The position numbers and the translations under genes were made by a program. From positions 1 through 17,148 of the forward strand of contig MU119827.1 of NCBI GenBank assembly GCA_014904845.1: 17,148 bases of DNA. Direction: 5' to 3'. Shown here in pieces: positions 1-10,637 of the stretch. The stretch comes from Acephala macrosclerotiorum (lineage: Eukaryota; Ascomycota; Leotiomycetes; Helotiales; Mollisiaceae). Position 1 is the first letter of the stretch, and the number at the start of each line of letters is the position of its first letter. A model generated the notes under the pieces. It ran no database searches, was not told the origin of the DNA, and saw only the letters and a program-made list of their open reading frames with translations.

Positions 1-2722
1 TTATTATTTCAAAATTTAACGAGTTTTTTTTATTTATTCAATTTTCAAAAAATCGTATATATTTATTTCTTTCGATTTTATTAAATTCAAAAACACGAAT
101 TACAATTTTAATTTTTTTTTTTAATTTTTTAAATACTTTATTTATTACGAAATTTTTTAATCGTTTTTTTTTTTATATTTACATTTTTATTATTATTAAA
201 ATTAACGAATTTAATAATATTTTTATTTTTATTATTATTTAAAGAATTTTAATATCTATTTCTTTTAACGAATTTTTTTAAGCGATTTTTAATATATAAT
301 CTTCGAATTATCGTTCTATTTATTTTTTCAAACAAATAATTTTTTTTTAATTAATTTATTTAATAAACTCGATATAAACTCAATTATTTGTATAGTAATT
401 TAATATTTTTAAATATATTTTAATTAATAAACTTAATATTATATATTAAAACGAAATTTTTTTTTCGAATTAATTCTTTTCGTATTTAATAACGAGCGTC
501 GAAATATATTTGATTTTATTTGCAATTATATTCTTTTTTCAATTTCGATTTTTCTATGTTTTTATTTCGTATTTCAATTTATTTAATTTTCAATTCAAAA
601 AATTGTATTCGATTATATATTTCGTTTTAATCGAAAATTCTCTAAATAAAAAATCGAATCTCAATAAATAAAACAATTTTTTTACTATAAATTATATAAA
701 ATAGTATACATTTAATTAGTTTATAAATAATCGTTCGATTCGTAAAAAGAATAATTAATAAATATTTTAATTAGTTTTTTTTGTTTTTTTTCGTCAAAGT
801 AATTAATACGATAATAATAAATTGATATTTTCGTTTAATTATTTCATTTGTTTTTAAATTGTATATAAAAATAGTAATTTATTTGATTTCGAGTTTATTT
901 AATTTTTTAATAATAATTTCTTTGAATTCGAATTTTTCGTTCAATTTTATATAATTGAAAACGTCGTATTTACAAATAATATTATTATAAATAAATTTAA
1001 TAATTTTTTTAAAAGTCGGATTTTTTATTAATTTGATTTTAATTTAATTAAAAAAGTTATTTCGTATTACAATTAAATTATTAAATATTTTATATTACGA
1101 AAATTTAATTATATTTATTTCAATACAATAAAATAATAAAATTATTTTCTGAAAATACAAAGTTTTCTCGTATTTTTTTTTGTTTTTGTATTAATAATTA
1201 TTACAATTTATTACAAAATCTCAAACGTTTTTATAGTATTTTTTCTAGTAATACTAATTAATTATTCGATAATAAATATTTTTCTTTTTAATATATTTGA
1301 ATTTATTATGTAATTTAATTATAATTATTATACGTTGTTTTAAATCGTTTAAAATAAATTGAAATAAATAAAATTTAATAAAATTTTTTTATAGTATTTT
1401 ATTTCGAACGTTATAATCGACGAATTCTCGAATTAATTTACGAAATTCTATTTTTAAAAACTATTTTAATCGTTTTAAAATTATCAAATACTAAATAATA
1501 TTTTAAAAATAATTCGAATAATTATTATTAAAAAAAAAATTAATATTATTATTATTATTATTATCTAGTAATTTATTGATTTCAAAAAAAAACGATTAAT
1601 ACGACGTATACGAAAAATACAATCGATATCGAAAATTGAAAATTAAAAATATTAAATTTAAAAAAATTTCTTTAAATTTAATTTAACAATTCAAACAAAT
1701 ATTCTCGTTTTACGTATTTACTTTTAATTACAAACAATTTACTTTCAATTTTTCGATTAATTTTACGTTTTTTAATCGAAATTAGAATTATTTTAATGTA
1801 ATCAAATTCGATTATAATAAACTTATTAATATTTGTTCTTTTTTTTGAATTATCGTTTTCTATTTGCAATTTTTTAAATAATTCGTTTATAGTAATATAA
1901 ATATTTCTTTTAATATATTTGATTTCGAAATCGAACAATCGTATTTAAACGAATCAATAAATAATCAAAATACTAAAAAAATTTATTATTACTCGATTCA
2001 ATTAAATAACAAATATATTAGTATTCGTCTTAAAAATAAAATAAACGTCATATAATCAAAACTATAATTTGTAAAAACATTTCAAAATTTTTTAATATTT
2101 TTTTTTATTGTATTATAATTTCGTTTAATAATATTTTAAAGTTTTAACTCGTATTAAATTATTCGTTTCTATTTTTTATTATTATATTAATCGAGTATCT
2201 CTTTATATTCTTATTAATTAATATCAATACTTAAAATAATCATTTTTTATCTATTAATAAAATCGTAATAAATTTTACAAAATATTAAAATCGTCGTAAA
2301 TTTATTTTATAGAAATACTATAACGATTTTTTACTTTTTTCTTTATTCGAAAAATTCGTTTTTTTTAATCAATCGATATAACGATTTGATAATAATATTA
2401 AAATATTAAATTCATATTTTGTAATAAATACAAATTCCAATAAAAATTTTAATTTTAAAAATATTATTATATTTAATTTATTTTAAAATTTTAATAATTT
2501 TTACATTTTCAAAAAAACGTTTTTTAAAACTATAAATAAAACTAATAATAATTATTTCATTTTAATAAAATTATAATTTAAATTTTATATAAATTTGAAT
2601 TTTTTTGATTCAATTTAACGTTTTATTTAAATTCTAAATATATTCAAAAACGAATCGACGAATTTCTAAAAATATCAATTCGTTATTGTAATTCATATAA
2701 AAATTTTTGATTTTTACATTAT
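1..2722 (-). pseudogene. Older antisense copy of the same element: pol 3' part (RT C-terminus to integrase end)
   Basis: The reverse complement aligns base for base with 7906-10626 of the young element with almost no net length change. Examples: 1938-1681 reads FDFEIKYIKRNIYITIN against FDFEVKHVKGSTYTTTN at about 8695; position 2400 matches about 8229 (TCGTTATATCGATTGA); the window start matches 10626. Nearly every C or G outside CpG has become T or A, and the codon 1680-1678 is CAA changed to TAA. It starts, reading antisense, at the RT catalytic box. The copy continues past the left window edge toward its spacer and third ORF. No host sequence is visible here. Confidence 0.93.
2719..2722. 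repeat. Target site duplication TTAT, left copy
   Basis: TTAT directly precedes the 5' LTR and is repeated directly after the 3' LTR. Four bases in AT-rich DNA would prove little. However, removing the element and one TTAT rejoins the flanking antisense pol relic in frame, giving FLNNVKI against FLDDIEV in the young copy, which confirms both borders. Confidence 0.92.
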
Positions 2723-2789
2723 TGTGGTGGGGCTATATGCTCTCCCTTCAAAATCCTTGTAAATAGCTAGTTTCGAGGGCAGTGCTGGT

Positions 2790-2795
2790 CACGTG
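2790..2795. promoter_or_regulatory. CACGTG palindrome (E-box-like) in the 5' LTR
   Basis: CACGTG sits 67 bases into the LTR and is intact in both LTRs, at 14648-14653 in the 3' copy. The motif is the core site of many bHLH factors in fungi. Whether it drives element transcription is inference. Its survival may only reflect that its central CpG escapes mutation. Confidence 0.3.
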
Positions 2796-2851
2796 TCTTC
2801 TAGTACATAAGGAGCTTTCGCTCACTATAGACTAATCAACAACCCTTTCTA

Positions 2852-2902
2852 TTTCTACTCTGATTGATTAATTGATTGATTTACGGATTACGGATTACTT
2901 CG
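2852..2902 (+). repeat. Short tandem repeats in the LTR (GATT units, then TTACGGA)
   Basis: A run of GATT/AATT units is followed by two overlapping TTACGGA units. The same run is in the 3' LTR (about 14710-14760) with five uninterrupted GATT units. The repeat number does not differ between the LTRs; one unit differs by a transition. Confidence 0.7.
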
Positions 2903-2980
2903 AATGAGTCTAGTCCACTGGCTAAAACGAACTAATCTACGGTTGGGCCTTTTTGCTTTGTACTCTATTGCTTTTCTACA

Positions 2981-3867
2981 TTGGTAAAGCGACGCCAAGA
3001 AGTGAATTGTCCCAGTAGACCTCGCTAAGAATTGTTTATATGCGATTTGTGTATTCTGTCTTTTATTGCTGTTAAAGGGAAACTCAAACTACTGGAAATC
3101 GAAGGCTGAAAGTCAGTTGACAAAAACCTCTTGTTTTGGTTGCACTATCCGAGATTAAATGATTTGATTACAAGATTGCGAAATTGTAGAGAAGCATTGA
3201 TTTATGAGGATTACGTATTGAATTGCTCGAGATAATTGGCATTAAAGCGAATATAGGAAAAAAAAGAAGGAACTCGCGGCGATTACTTACGGCAATTAGC
3301 TCTATTTTTAGCGGAAATTGGAATATAAGGGAGAAAGCTTTAATGCGAAGAAGAAAAGAGATTATAGCGTTAAAAAGCGAAATTGCTTTATTATTCTATG
3401 TCTTAGTTTTAATTCTTTTGGGAGTCGCAATTCGCGGATCGCTCGTGATCGCTTCCAAGTTGGAACAGTAAAGTCAGAATGAGTCTCGGATTTCAAAAAA
3501 CAATACGGAAAAGACTGAGACAAGAGACTTCAATCGGGAGAAATCGGCTAAGAAAGTGCTTATTTGAAGAATACATTTTATTAGGACGAACAAGCGAGCG
3601 AAGTTTCGGGCAAAGACTGGAATAAAAGAAATCTCACGAGAAGACGATATAAGTAGAAACCAATCCTCAAAACGAATCTTACTTAGAGACAGCAGCTCGA
3701 AAACTCGTACTCTTGGATTATCAAACCAATTCTCAGTTCAAAGACTAAAATCAGCAAATTATTCGCGCCAAAGTTCACTCTTCTCGGCAGGAAACACTCT
3801 CACTCTAGCCACGCTATCGACCTTTTCTAGGAAATCTTCTACGGATAGCGAAGACAGTCCCTCAAAA
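2981..3867 (+). other. Leader and unresolved Gag N-terminal region
   Basis: No frame can be chosen with confidence. Frame A (position 1 mod 3, shared with gag) is open from 3190 to 3867 except for a TAA at 3469 and a TGA near 3568. It includes an ATG at 3343 and a hydrophobic stretch with LLFYVLVLILLGVAI. Frame B (position 2 mod 3) is open from 3062 to about 3228 but for one TGA. Around 3550-3760 it reads like a charged Gag N-terminus (EEYILLGRTSERSFGQRLE, then AARKLVLLDYQTNSQ) with a few TAA/TAG stops. Gag may therefore begin upstream of 3868 in either frame, with an indel between the two. This needs a less mutated family member. Confidence 0.45.
2982..2999 (+). promoter_or_regulatory. Candidate minus-strand primer-binding site
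   Basis: The sequence begins TGGTAAAGCGACG one base after the 5' LTR. This is the expected place for a site complementary to a tRNA 3' end, where TGG pairs with the CCA tail. I cannot name the tRNA. Transitions may have altered the site, so the match should be tested with C/T and G/A ambiguity allowed. Confidence 0.6.
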
Positions 3868-6669
3868 ATGCAAAACTTCGAGAAGTACGTGCTCGTACTA
3901 GGGCTACAAATGCCTCTCTTTGGAGCCCTTGGAGCACTTTGGTTCAAAGGAGACAATATTACGGCTTTTCTGGAACAATACGACGACATATGCGAAGACT
4001 ACAGAATTACCTTAGAAACTAAGAGGATACGACTTTTGCGATATATCAGCCCGATTTACAAAGAGCAAATCCGGTCTATGCCAGAGTACAGCACCGAAAA
4101 CTACTTGGAAAAAGAGTTTTACGACGCTCTAAAGAAAGAATTTCGCGAATACGATTAAAAGCACTATCGAGTGAGCATAGAATTTCTATATAGAATCATC
4201 GACCAATCTACGAGAAATCTTTTGGCGATAAAAACGTACGTGGACTTATTCGATCGAATATTCAAAGAATTGATTAAACGGAACAAACTGAACAAACAAT
4301 ATCAAGAACGCGAGTTTATAAAAGGACTCTCGATGCATATTAAAGAACGGATCTTTAGAGAAATCGACTACGAGCCGATAGAGATATCTACTCACAATTA
4401 CGACAAAATGTACGAGAAAGCGGTTATCGCATATAAGTATGAGAAGAAGAAGCGGCGATACAACGAAACCAACGACTTAGAATACTCGAAAGTTCGATAA
4501 GAATATTTGGATGCTGTAGTACAAAGAATGATTCCAAATGCAGTCAATGATTTGCTACTCTCTATCCCACTCGAGCCACTCATAGAAGAGATTCAGCGAA
4601 AGATGTACGCAACTACTGAGAAAACCCATATCGAACCTCAATCTTCGGTCCCACGTACTACCCAAACCTAGAGAACTCGGCAAATATTCGTATCAAAACT
4701 TTTAATTTAAATAGACGATCTCGTCAGAGAACTGGAAAAGCTCTCTCTTTTCTCCGTGTTATTCAACGATCTGAAAACCGCTCTAGACGCCAATATTGCG
4801 AAGATGTCTCAAAAGCTGGACAACGTTATAGCCTCTATAAACCAGAATCAGAACCAGTTTGCTTCTTTACGAGGATATGGACGAAAAGGGAGCTTTAGCC
4901 GAGGACGAGGGGGATACAGCAACATGGGAAGAGGCGGACATGGAGCTTTATATAGTTCAACGTCGGCTGGGCCCTCGCAAGGCATGCCGCCGACCGTTCA
5001 AAAGAATACAGTAAAAGCCAACGCTGCATACAACGATCAATAAAGCGAGCGATACTACTTCGAGTATTTCGGGCGAACAAAGAACGGAGAAGTCGATCTT
5101 TTCATTGATCACTTTTTCGTGGACCGCTGCCCACTTATAGATGAGCTAGTCAATCGTGGGTATTGCCATCGAGAGAACGATCAATAGTGTTATGGTTCCT
5201 AGAGCCGTGACCGACCTTCGCGATCGTTTACACTTAGAAACAATCGACACTAGTATAATCAGATTATAGGACAGGTAGCTAGAGGACTTTTTGACTACGA
5301 TCTCGATAAACGCCCTGGAAATGCACAGAGAATCCAGGAATCTGTTCAGTTTACTGCTCAAGAAAAGAGTAAAGCTAGCGCCAATAGAGAAATCTTGAGA
5401 GGACCGGATCTATCGTCGCACACTTTCAACGGTAACAATGTCAACGTTCAAAGCTTTAATAGAGCGACTATTGATAAGTTCTACGAAGAATTGCCGGTAA
5501 ATACAGTAACAATAAACACGATAACGACAAGCAAATCGAGAAGCAAAATTCAAAGCGCACGAGAAAACTTTCGACGAAGAGTAAGAGCAAAAGAAAAGTA
5601 TTTAAGGGCCGGATCGCAACGACAAATCTCACAAGGCGCTCAAAACGAAGAACGAGAGAAAATGGACGTAGATCAATCGGAAGATAAGACTTTGAGACAA
5701 TAGTCCGACACTAGAAGTGATGACTCTACTAACGAAGCCCTACCGCAAAGACTCTCTAAGAGCACAGCGTCGCTCTCAAGAATCCAAAAGGGAATGAAAA
5801 TGATTATTGATGCCTTGAAAACATCGAATTCTGCTGCAGTGATTACTAATCAATAGCGAAGAGACAACGCTCACTACTTGACTCTAATAAATGCTGAGAT
5901 CGCTATAGTAAGAGAAATGCTAGAAGCCGTTGATCCTATGAAACAGCTTTCTCAGAGCCTCCACAGGATGTCTGAAGAAACGAGTCAGCCTGCTTCTGTC
6001 ACTGGGAACCCTGTAATACTCGGAGCTAACCTCGTAGAAGCCGATTTCTTGTCACTGATTAAAAGAAGGCATATTGTCGTTGCTTTTAAGCTATACTTCA
6101 ACCTGTCTAGACCAATTGGTTCGAGCGAAGAATGCGGAATGCTAAATACTGAAGCGGAGTACTACATTGCTCCCACGCACATAGCTCGAGACCTCGACAG
6201 TGCCATTGCAAACGTCGAAGATTTCCAGCTGTCTACTACTACTGGACAGAACTTCGAATTCGCCGGAGTAGTAATCATGAAAGTAGAGATTGAGCACGGA
6301 ATCGAATGTGAGATCCCTTTTTTCCTTGTAGACAGTGCAAAGAAGATCCTTTTGAGACAACCATTCGTCGCTGCAATGAAAATGCAAATTGAATACAGAA
6401 ATAATAATTCGTGAAATAACGTGTTTCGAGATTTCAAAGATCTCAGCTCTATTTACACGATTATAATTGTTCCTCTTTTGAAAATCTACTTACGCCAAGC
6501 CACTAGAAACCGCTATGTCCGTATGCACTCTCGAGTCGAAAAAGCATCAAAGGAAAAATACAACGCGAGAAACTAAGTGCTAGTATTGTTAGAGGACAGT
6601 ACAGCGCTAGAGCTCGCGGACGGTTTTCACACTTTAACGAATTTCTTTCTATTTCTAATTCTTCACTAA
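3868..6669 (+). pseudogene. gag-pro: Gag-protease frame, broken by stops
   Basis: One frame from ATG 3868 runs with ten internal stops to 5856, all TAA or TAG (4156, 4498, 4669, 4708, 5041, 5185, 5200, 5251, 5701, 5854), then TGA 6412 and TAA 6574. The Gag core (about 3930-4500) has the WFKGDNITAFLEQYDDI type of retrotransposon capsid start. An RGG-rich nucleic-acid-binding segment follows at about 4870-4960 (GRGGYSNMGRGG). A zinc-knuckle-like stretch near 5059-5130 has His at 5110 and Cys at 5128 but Phe where Cys might be expected, so it is uncertain. The retropepsin part (about 6010-6411) shows MLNTEAEYYIAPTHIARDL, where an active enzyme has Asp-Thr/Ser-Gly. N and E are what G-to-A change would make of D and G. 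ILLRQPF matches the usual ILLGQPF flap-end motif. In life it would form the capsid and process the polyprotein. Confidence 0.88.
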
Positions 6670-9600
6670 ACACTTTTAATATTACTTTATGCAGAACAAG
6701 CACGATTGAAACAGGCGCTATTAGTTCAGAGAGAGATACAAATGAAATAATACAAGAAGTGAGATCATTTTTTTCGATTTTCTATGAAACGTTTCCTTTT
6801 TTTGACAGAGAGAAAGCAAACGAGATTTTGAATGAGAAAGTTTCTAACGAGGAAACGAAAGAGTATCTTTTTGCAATAGTATTGCTATTCTTAGACGTGG
6901 ACGTCATAAGAGAATATCTGGAGAACGGTACGAAGCGCCAATTACTTTACTCTACTGAAGAAGAATGAAGTCGGAGGATTTTCGAGCATAGAAGCGAGAG
7001 AGAGACTCGAATAGAGAGAATAGTTTTGTCGCTGGACAATCCCAACCTGGGACTATTCAATATAGATGTCAATACGGCATATAAATTCAAGTCTAGAAAG
7101 GTACGACCTGTCGATTTAACCGACGGAACTGGGGAGGCTTCTGGAGGACGGAAGGACTGGTTCGAACGATCCAAGGCGCGAGAAACACTTTAAGAGTACA
7201 CTGGGAAATATGTAAGATATTTGCTACTACGGATTGCCTCGATACTAAAAAAATCACGGCTTACTTTTGAGCGATTAATATCTCTGTTTGTCGGGGATTG
7301 GCTATAGGAATTTGAAAGGGAAATGTTCGATGAAATGATATTTAATCGTGAAAAAGCAATAGCATTTGACTGGAAAGAGGTCTCCAAGATTTATGAAGAT
7401 ATCAATTCGTTTATTCGCATCAAGACAATTCAATACACGGCGTGGCAAGAAAAGAGCTTCTACTGCCCCAAGGCCTTGTTCTCGGTTGTAGCAAAGATGC
7501 TTCAAGAACGACTCGATCGCAGAGTGCTCGAAAAAAGCGATAGTCTTTATCGGAATCTATAGTTTCTGGTCGCGAAGAAGGCCGCTGGGATTTACCGATT
7601 GATCAATGCGACTATAAAGATGAACTCGATTACCTTGAGAGACGCTAATATACCCCCTTCCGTAGATGAATTTTCTGAAGAGTTTGCCGGATACTTTTGC
7701 GCTTTTTTGATAGACTTCTTTTCTGGATACGATCAATTCACGCTAAACGTTCGAAATAGAGACATGACTACTTTTATGACCCCACTAAAACTTCTGCGAA
7801 TAACAATACTGTTTCAAGGAGCAATTAACTCTGTAGTTCAATTCGTTCGAGTCATTATAACAATTCTAGAAGACGTGTTTCCCAGAGTCGCGATACTATT
7901 TCTAGATGACATAGAAGTCAAGGGACTCTATACGGACTACGATAACGAGCTGGCACTTCCAGGGATTCGCCGATTCGTCTTTGAATACATTCAGAACCTG
8001 GATAGAACGCTGGATCGAATCGAGAGAGTTCAAGCCTGTATAAAGCCCAAATCACAATTCTACTAAAACGGAATAGTTATTGTTAGTTTCGTCTACAGTT
8101 CTAGAGGGCGTTCCCCTGAAAATGCAAAGATTATCAAGATTCTAGAATAGACTAAATGTGACAATATCTCTAAAATCAAAGCTTTTATTGAGATTTGTGT
8201 CTATTACAAAATATAAATTCAACATTTTAGTATTATCACCGAATCGTTATATCGATTGACTAAAAAGGACGAATTCTTCGAATGGGGAAAAGAGTAGAAA
8301 GCCGCTATAGTGCTTCTATAAGACAAATTTACGACGGCTTCGGTGCTTTGCAAAATCTATTACGATTTTGCAGATGGATGGAGAATAATCATTCTAAGTA
8401 TCGATACTAGTCAGCAAAAGTATGGAGAGACACTCGGCCAATATAACGACAAAAGACGGAAACGAGTAGCTCGATACGAGTCAAGACTCTGAAATGCTAC
8501 TAAGCGAAACTATAATGCGACAAAGAGAGAGTATTGAAGAGTCTTGAAGTGCTTTCGCAAGTTACAGTCTTGGTTATATGGCGTTCATTTTATTTTTGAG
8601 ACGAACGCTAATACGCTCGTCGCCCAATTAAATCGAGTAGCAATAGATCTTTTTAGCGCTCTGGTTACTCGCTGGCTCGCTTGGATACGATTGTTCGATT
8701 TCGAAGTTAAGCATGTTAAAGGAAGTACTTACACTACTACAAACGGATTATTCAAAAGATTGCGAATAGAGGACGATAACTCAGAGAAAGGGACAGATAT
8801 CGATGAGTTTATTGCAATCGAGCTTAATTGCGTTGGAATAGCTCCAATCTCGACCAAAGAACGCAAAACTAGTCGAAAAATTGAAAGTAGACCGTTTGTG
8901 ATTGAGAGTAAGCACGTGAAACGGGGATGTTTACTTGAATTGTTAGACCAAGTTTGGAGGAATTTCTTTAAACCCGGTGTTTTTGGTTTTCAACTTTCGA
9001 CATCGATCGCATTTTCCGCATGCGTCGCATTAATCGCTCTTTTTGAGATCAATAAACCACTGAACAATAATAACGACAACAATATTATTTTTCCTTTTGA
9101 TAATAATTATTCGAACTATTCTCAAAATATTGCTTAGTATTTGACAACTCTAAAACGACTAGAATAGCTTTCGAGAGTAGAATTCCGCAAATTAATCCGA
9201 GAATCCGTCGATTATAGCGTTCGAGACAAGATGCTATAAAAGAATACTATTAAGTCCTACTTATTTCGATTTGTTTTAGACGACTTAGGACAGCGTATAA
9301 CAGTTATGACTGAACTATATAATAAGTTCGAATATGCTGGAAGAGAGAGTATTTACTATTGAGTGGCTAGTCGGTACTACTGGGAAAAGTACTATGAAAA
9401 CGTTCGGGATTTTGTAGTAAGTTGTAGCGACTATTAGTACAAAAGCAAGAAGAGATACGAGGAAGTTTTGTATTTTCAGAGAGTGGTTTCGTTATTTTAT
9501 TGCATTGGAATAGATGTGATTAAATTCTCGCAATGTGGAATGTTCGATAGTCTGATTGTGGCACGAGATGACTTTTCTAGTTGGATTGAGATCAAACTAA

Positions 9601-10637
9601 TAAAGAATCCGATTTCTAAAAAGATTATCAAATTTATTTACAATGATATTATTTGCAGATATAGCGTTTTCAGTCACATAAAATTGGACGGAGGGCTCGA
9701 ATTCAAGGGAGTTGTCATCAAGGAACTGAATAAGCTCGAAATCAAGTGAACTACTATTTTCGCATACAATTCGAACGCAAACGGAATAATTGAGCGAAGA
9801 TATCAGCTTATTATTGTCGCATTGATTACTTTGACGAAAAAAGGCAAGAAAAGTTGGTTAAAACACTTACCAATTGTCCTTTTTGCGGATCGAACGACCA
9901 TTTATAGATCAATTGAGTGCACGCCATTTTACATGGTCTATGGTAGAGAAGCTGTTTTATCTGTTGAGACTCGATTCTCTACTTGGAGAACTCTCGACTG
10001 GGACGAAGTGCATGATCGAGCGGAGCTTCTTGAGCTGAGAACTAAGCAGATTGAAATGCGAGACGAGAACATGGAAGAATCGAGATTGAAGAAAGAGCGC
10101 AATTGCAAGCAAGGCCAAGCATATTTCGACGCTTATTACTAAACACGAAAAGAATCAATTCGAGAAAAGGACTTCGTTTTGACATATGATATTAAGCTCA
10201 TTGATTAAGACATGTTTAAGAACATCAAGCTGCTGTATAGGTAGTTGGGTCTATATCGAGTCCGTTAAGCAAATCAGTTGAAGGGGAGTTATTTGCTCGA
10301 AGAAGTAGACGGGACGGCAATTCGAAGGTCATATACTGAGAATCGCTTGAAGAAGTTCGTTAAAAGAGATAAATACTAGGATTCTTTGGACAATAGCGAG
10401 AACGAGGATACTATTGAGTCTGTTGACTTTAACGATGATAAAAATGCAAATGCAGAAAAGGAGGCGGCTAAAGAATTTCGTAATAGGTAAAGTACCCAAG
10501 AAATTGAGAAAGGAATTGGAATTATAGTTCGTATTCTTAAACTCAGCGAAATCGAGAGAAACAAATACATACGGTTCTCTGAAGACTAAGTAGATAAAAA
10601 GAACTCGTCAAACTTCGAGACAATAGCGATTTCTTAA
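6642..10637 (+). pseudogene. pol: Pol: reverse transcriptase, RNase H and integrase, broken by stops
   Basis: The frame is at positions 0 mod 3, one base back from Gag-Pro, with 24 internal stops (10 TAA, 9 TAG, 5 TGA); TAA 10635 is taken as the natural end. RT (about 7440-8063) keeps LIDFFSGYDQ (Asp codon 7713) and FLDD (7899-7910); PQG reads FQG. RNase H (about 8280-8760) keeps Asp 8403 in IDTSQ and YES, but the Asp of the usual TDANTL is Asn at 8604 (TNANTL). The integrase zinc-binding region (about 9310-9450) has lost its His pair. The catalytic core keeps Asp 9513 (GIDVI), Asp 9687 (LDGGLEF) and Glu 9792 (GIIER), with 34 codons between the last two. The C-terminal LEEVDGTAIR region (near 10300) is typical of fungal Gypsy integrases. 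I recognise no chromodomain after it. TGA at 9747 and 8535 fit CGA-to-TGA; TGA 8490 fits TGG. Confidence 0.93.

Larger units (their letters stand above)
2723..2980 (+). repeat. 5' long terminal repeat (LTR)
   Basis: 258 bp, starting TGTGG and ending CTACA; it matches 14581-14838 without gaps. It contains CACGTG (2790-2795), a GATT-rich microsatellite and a doubled TTACGGA. The 19 differences from the 3' LTR are all C/T or G/A. By family knowledge the LTR supplies promoter and polyadenylation signals. No TATA box or poly(A) signal is clear enough to place U3/R/U5 borders. Confidence 0.96.

Noticed and set aside
1678..1938. A small minus-strand protein gene of 86 codons in the left flank.
   Set aside because: It is a surviving open stretch of the decayed antisense pol, matching about 8692-8950 of the young element codon by codon.
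1..2722. Mitochondrial or centromeric AT-rich DNA.
   Set aside because: The segment aligns along its whole length with pol of the young element; the AT-richness comes from mutation of a known sequence.
2852..2902. CRISPR-like or regulatory repeat array at the GATT run.
   Set aside because: The units are 4 and 7 bases with no spacers; it is a simple microsatellite inside both LTRs.
3759..7505. Several minus-strand open frames of 60-90 codons across gag and pol.
   Set aside because: All lie opposite recognised Gag, protease or RT coding sequence. C-to-T mutation creates few stops on the opposite strand, so shadows stay open.
10377..10637. Chromodomain at the integrase C-terminus that would target heterochromatin and explain the nested insertion.
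   Set aside because: I see no chromodomain aromatic pattern here; the tail is acidic and then hydrophilic. The insertion into mutated DNA needs another explanation or is chance.
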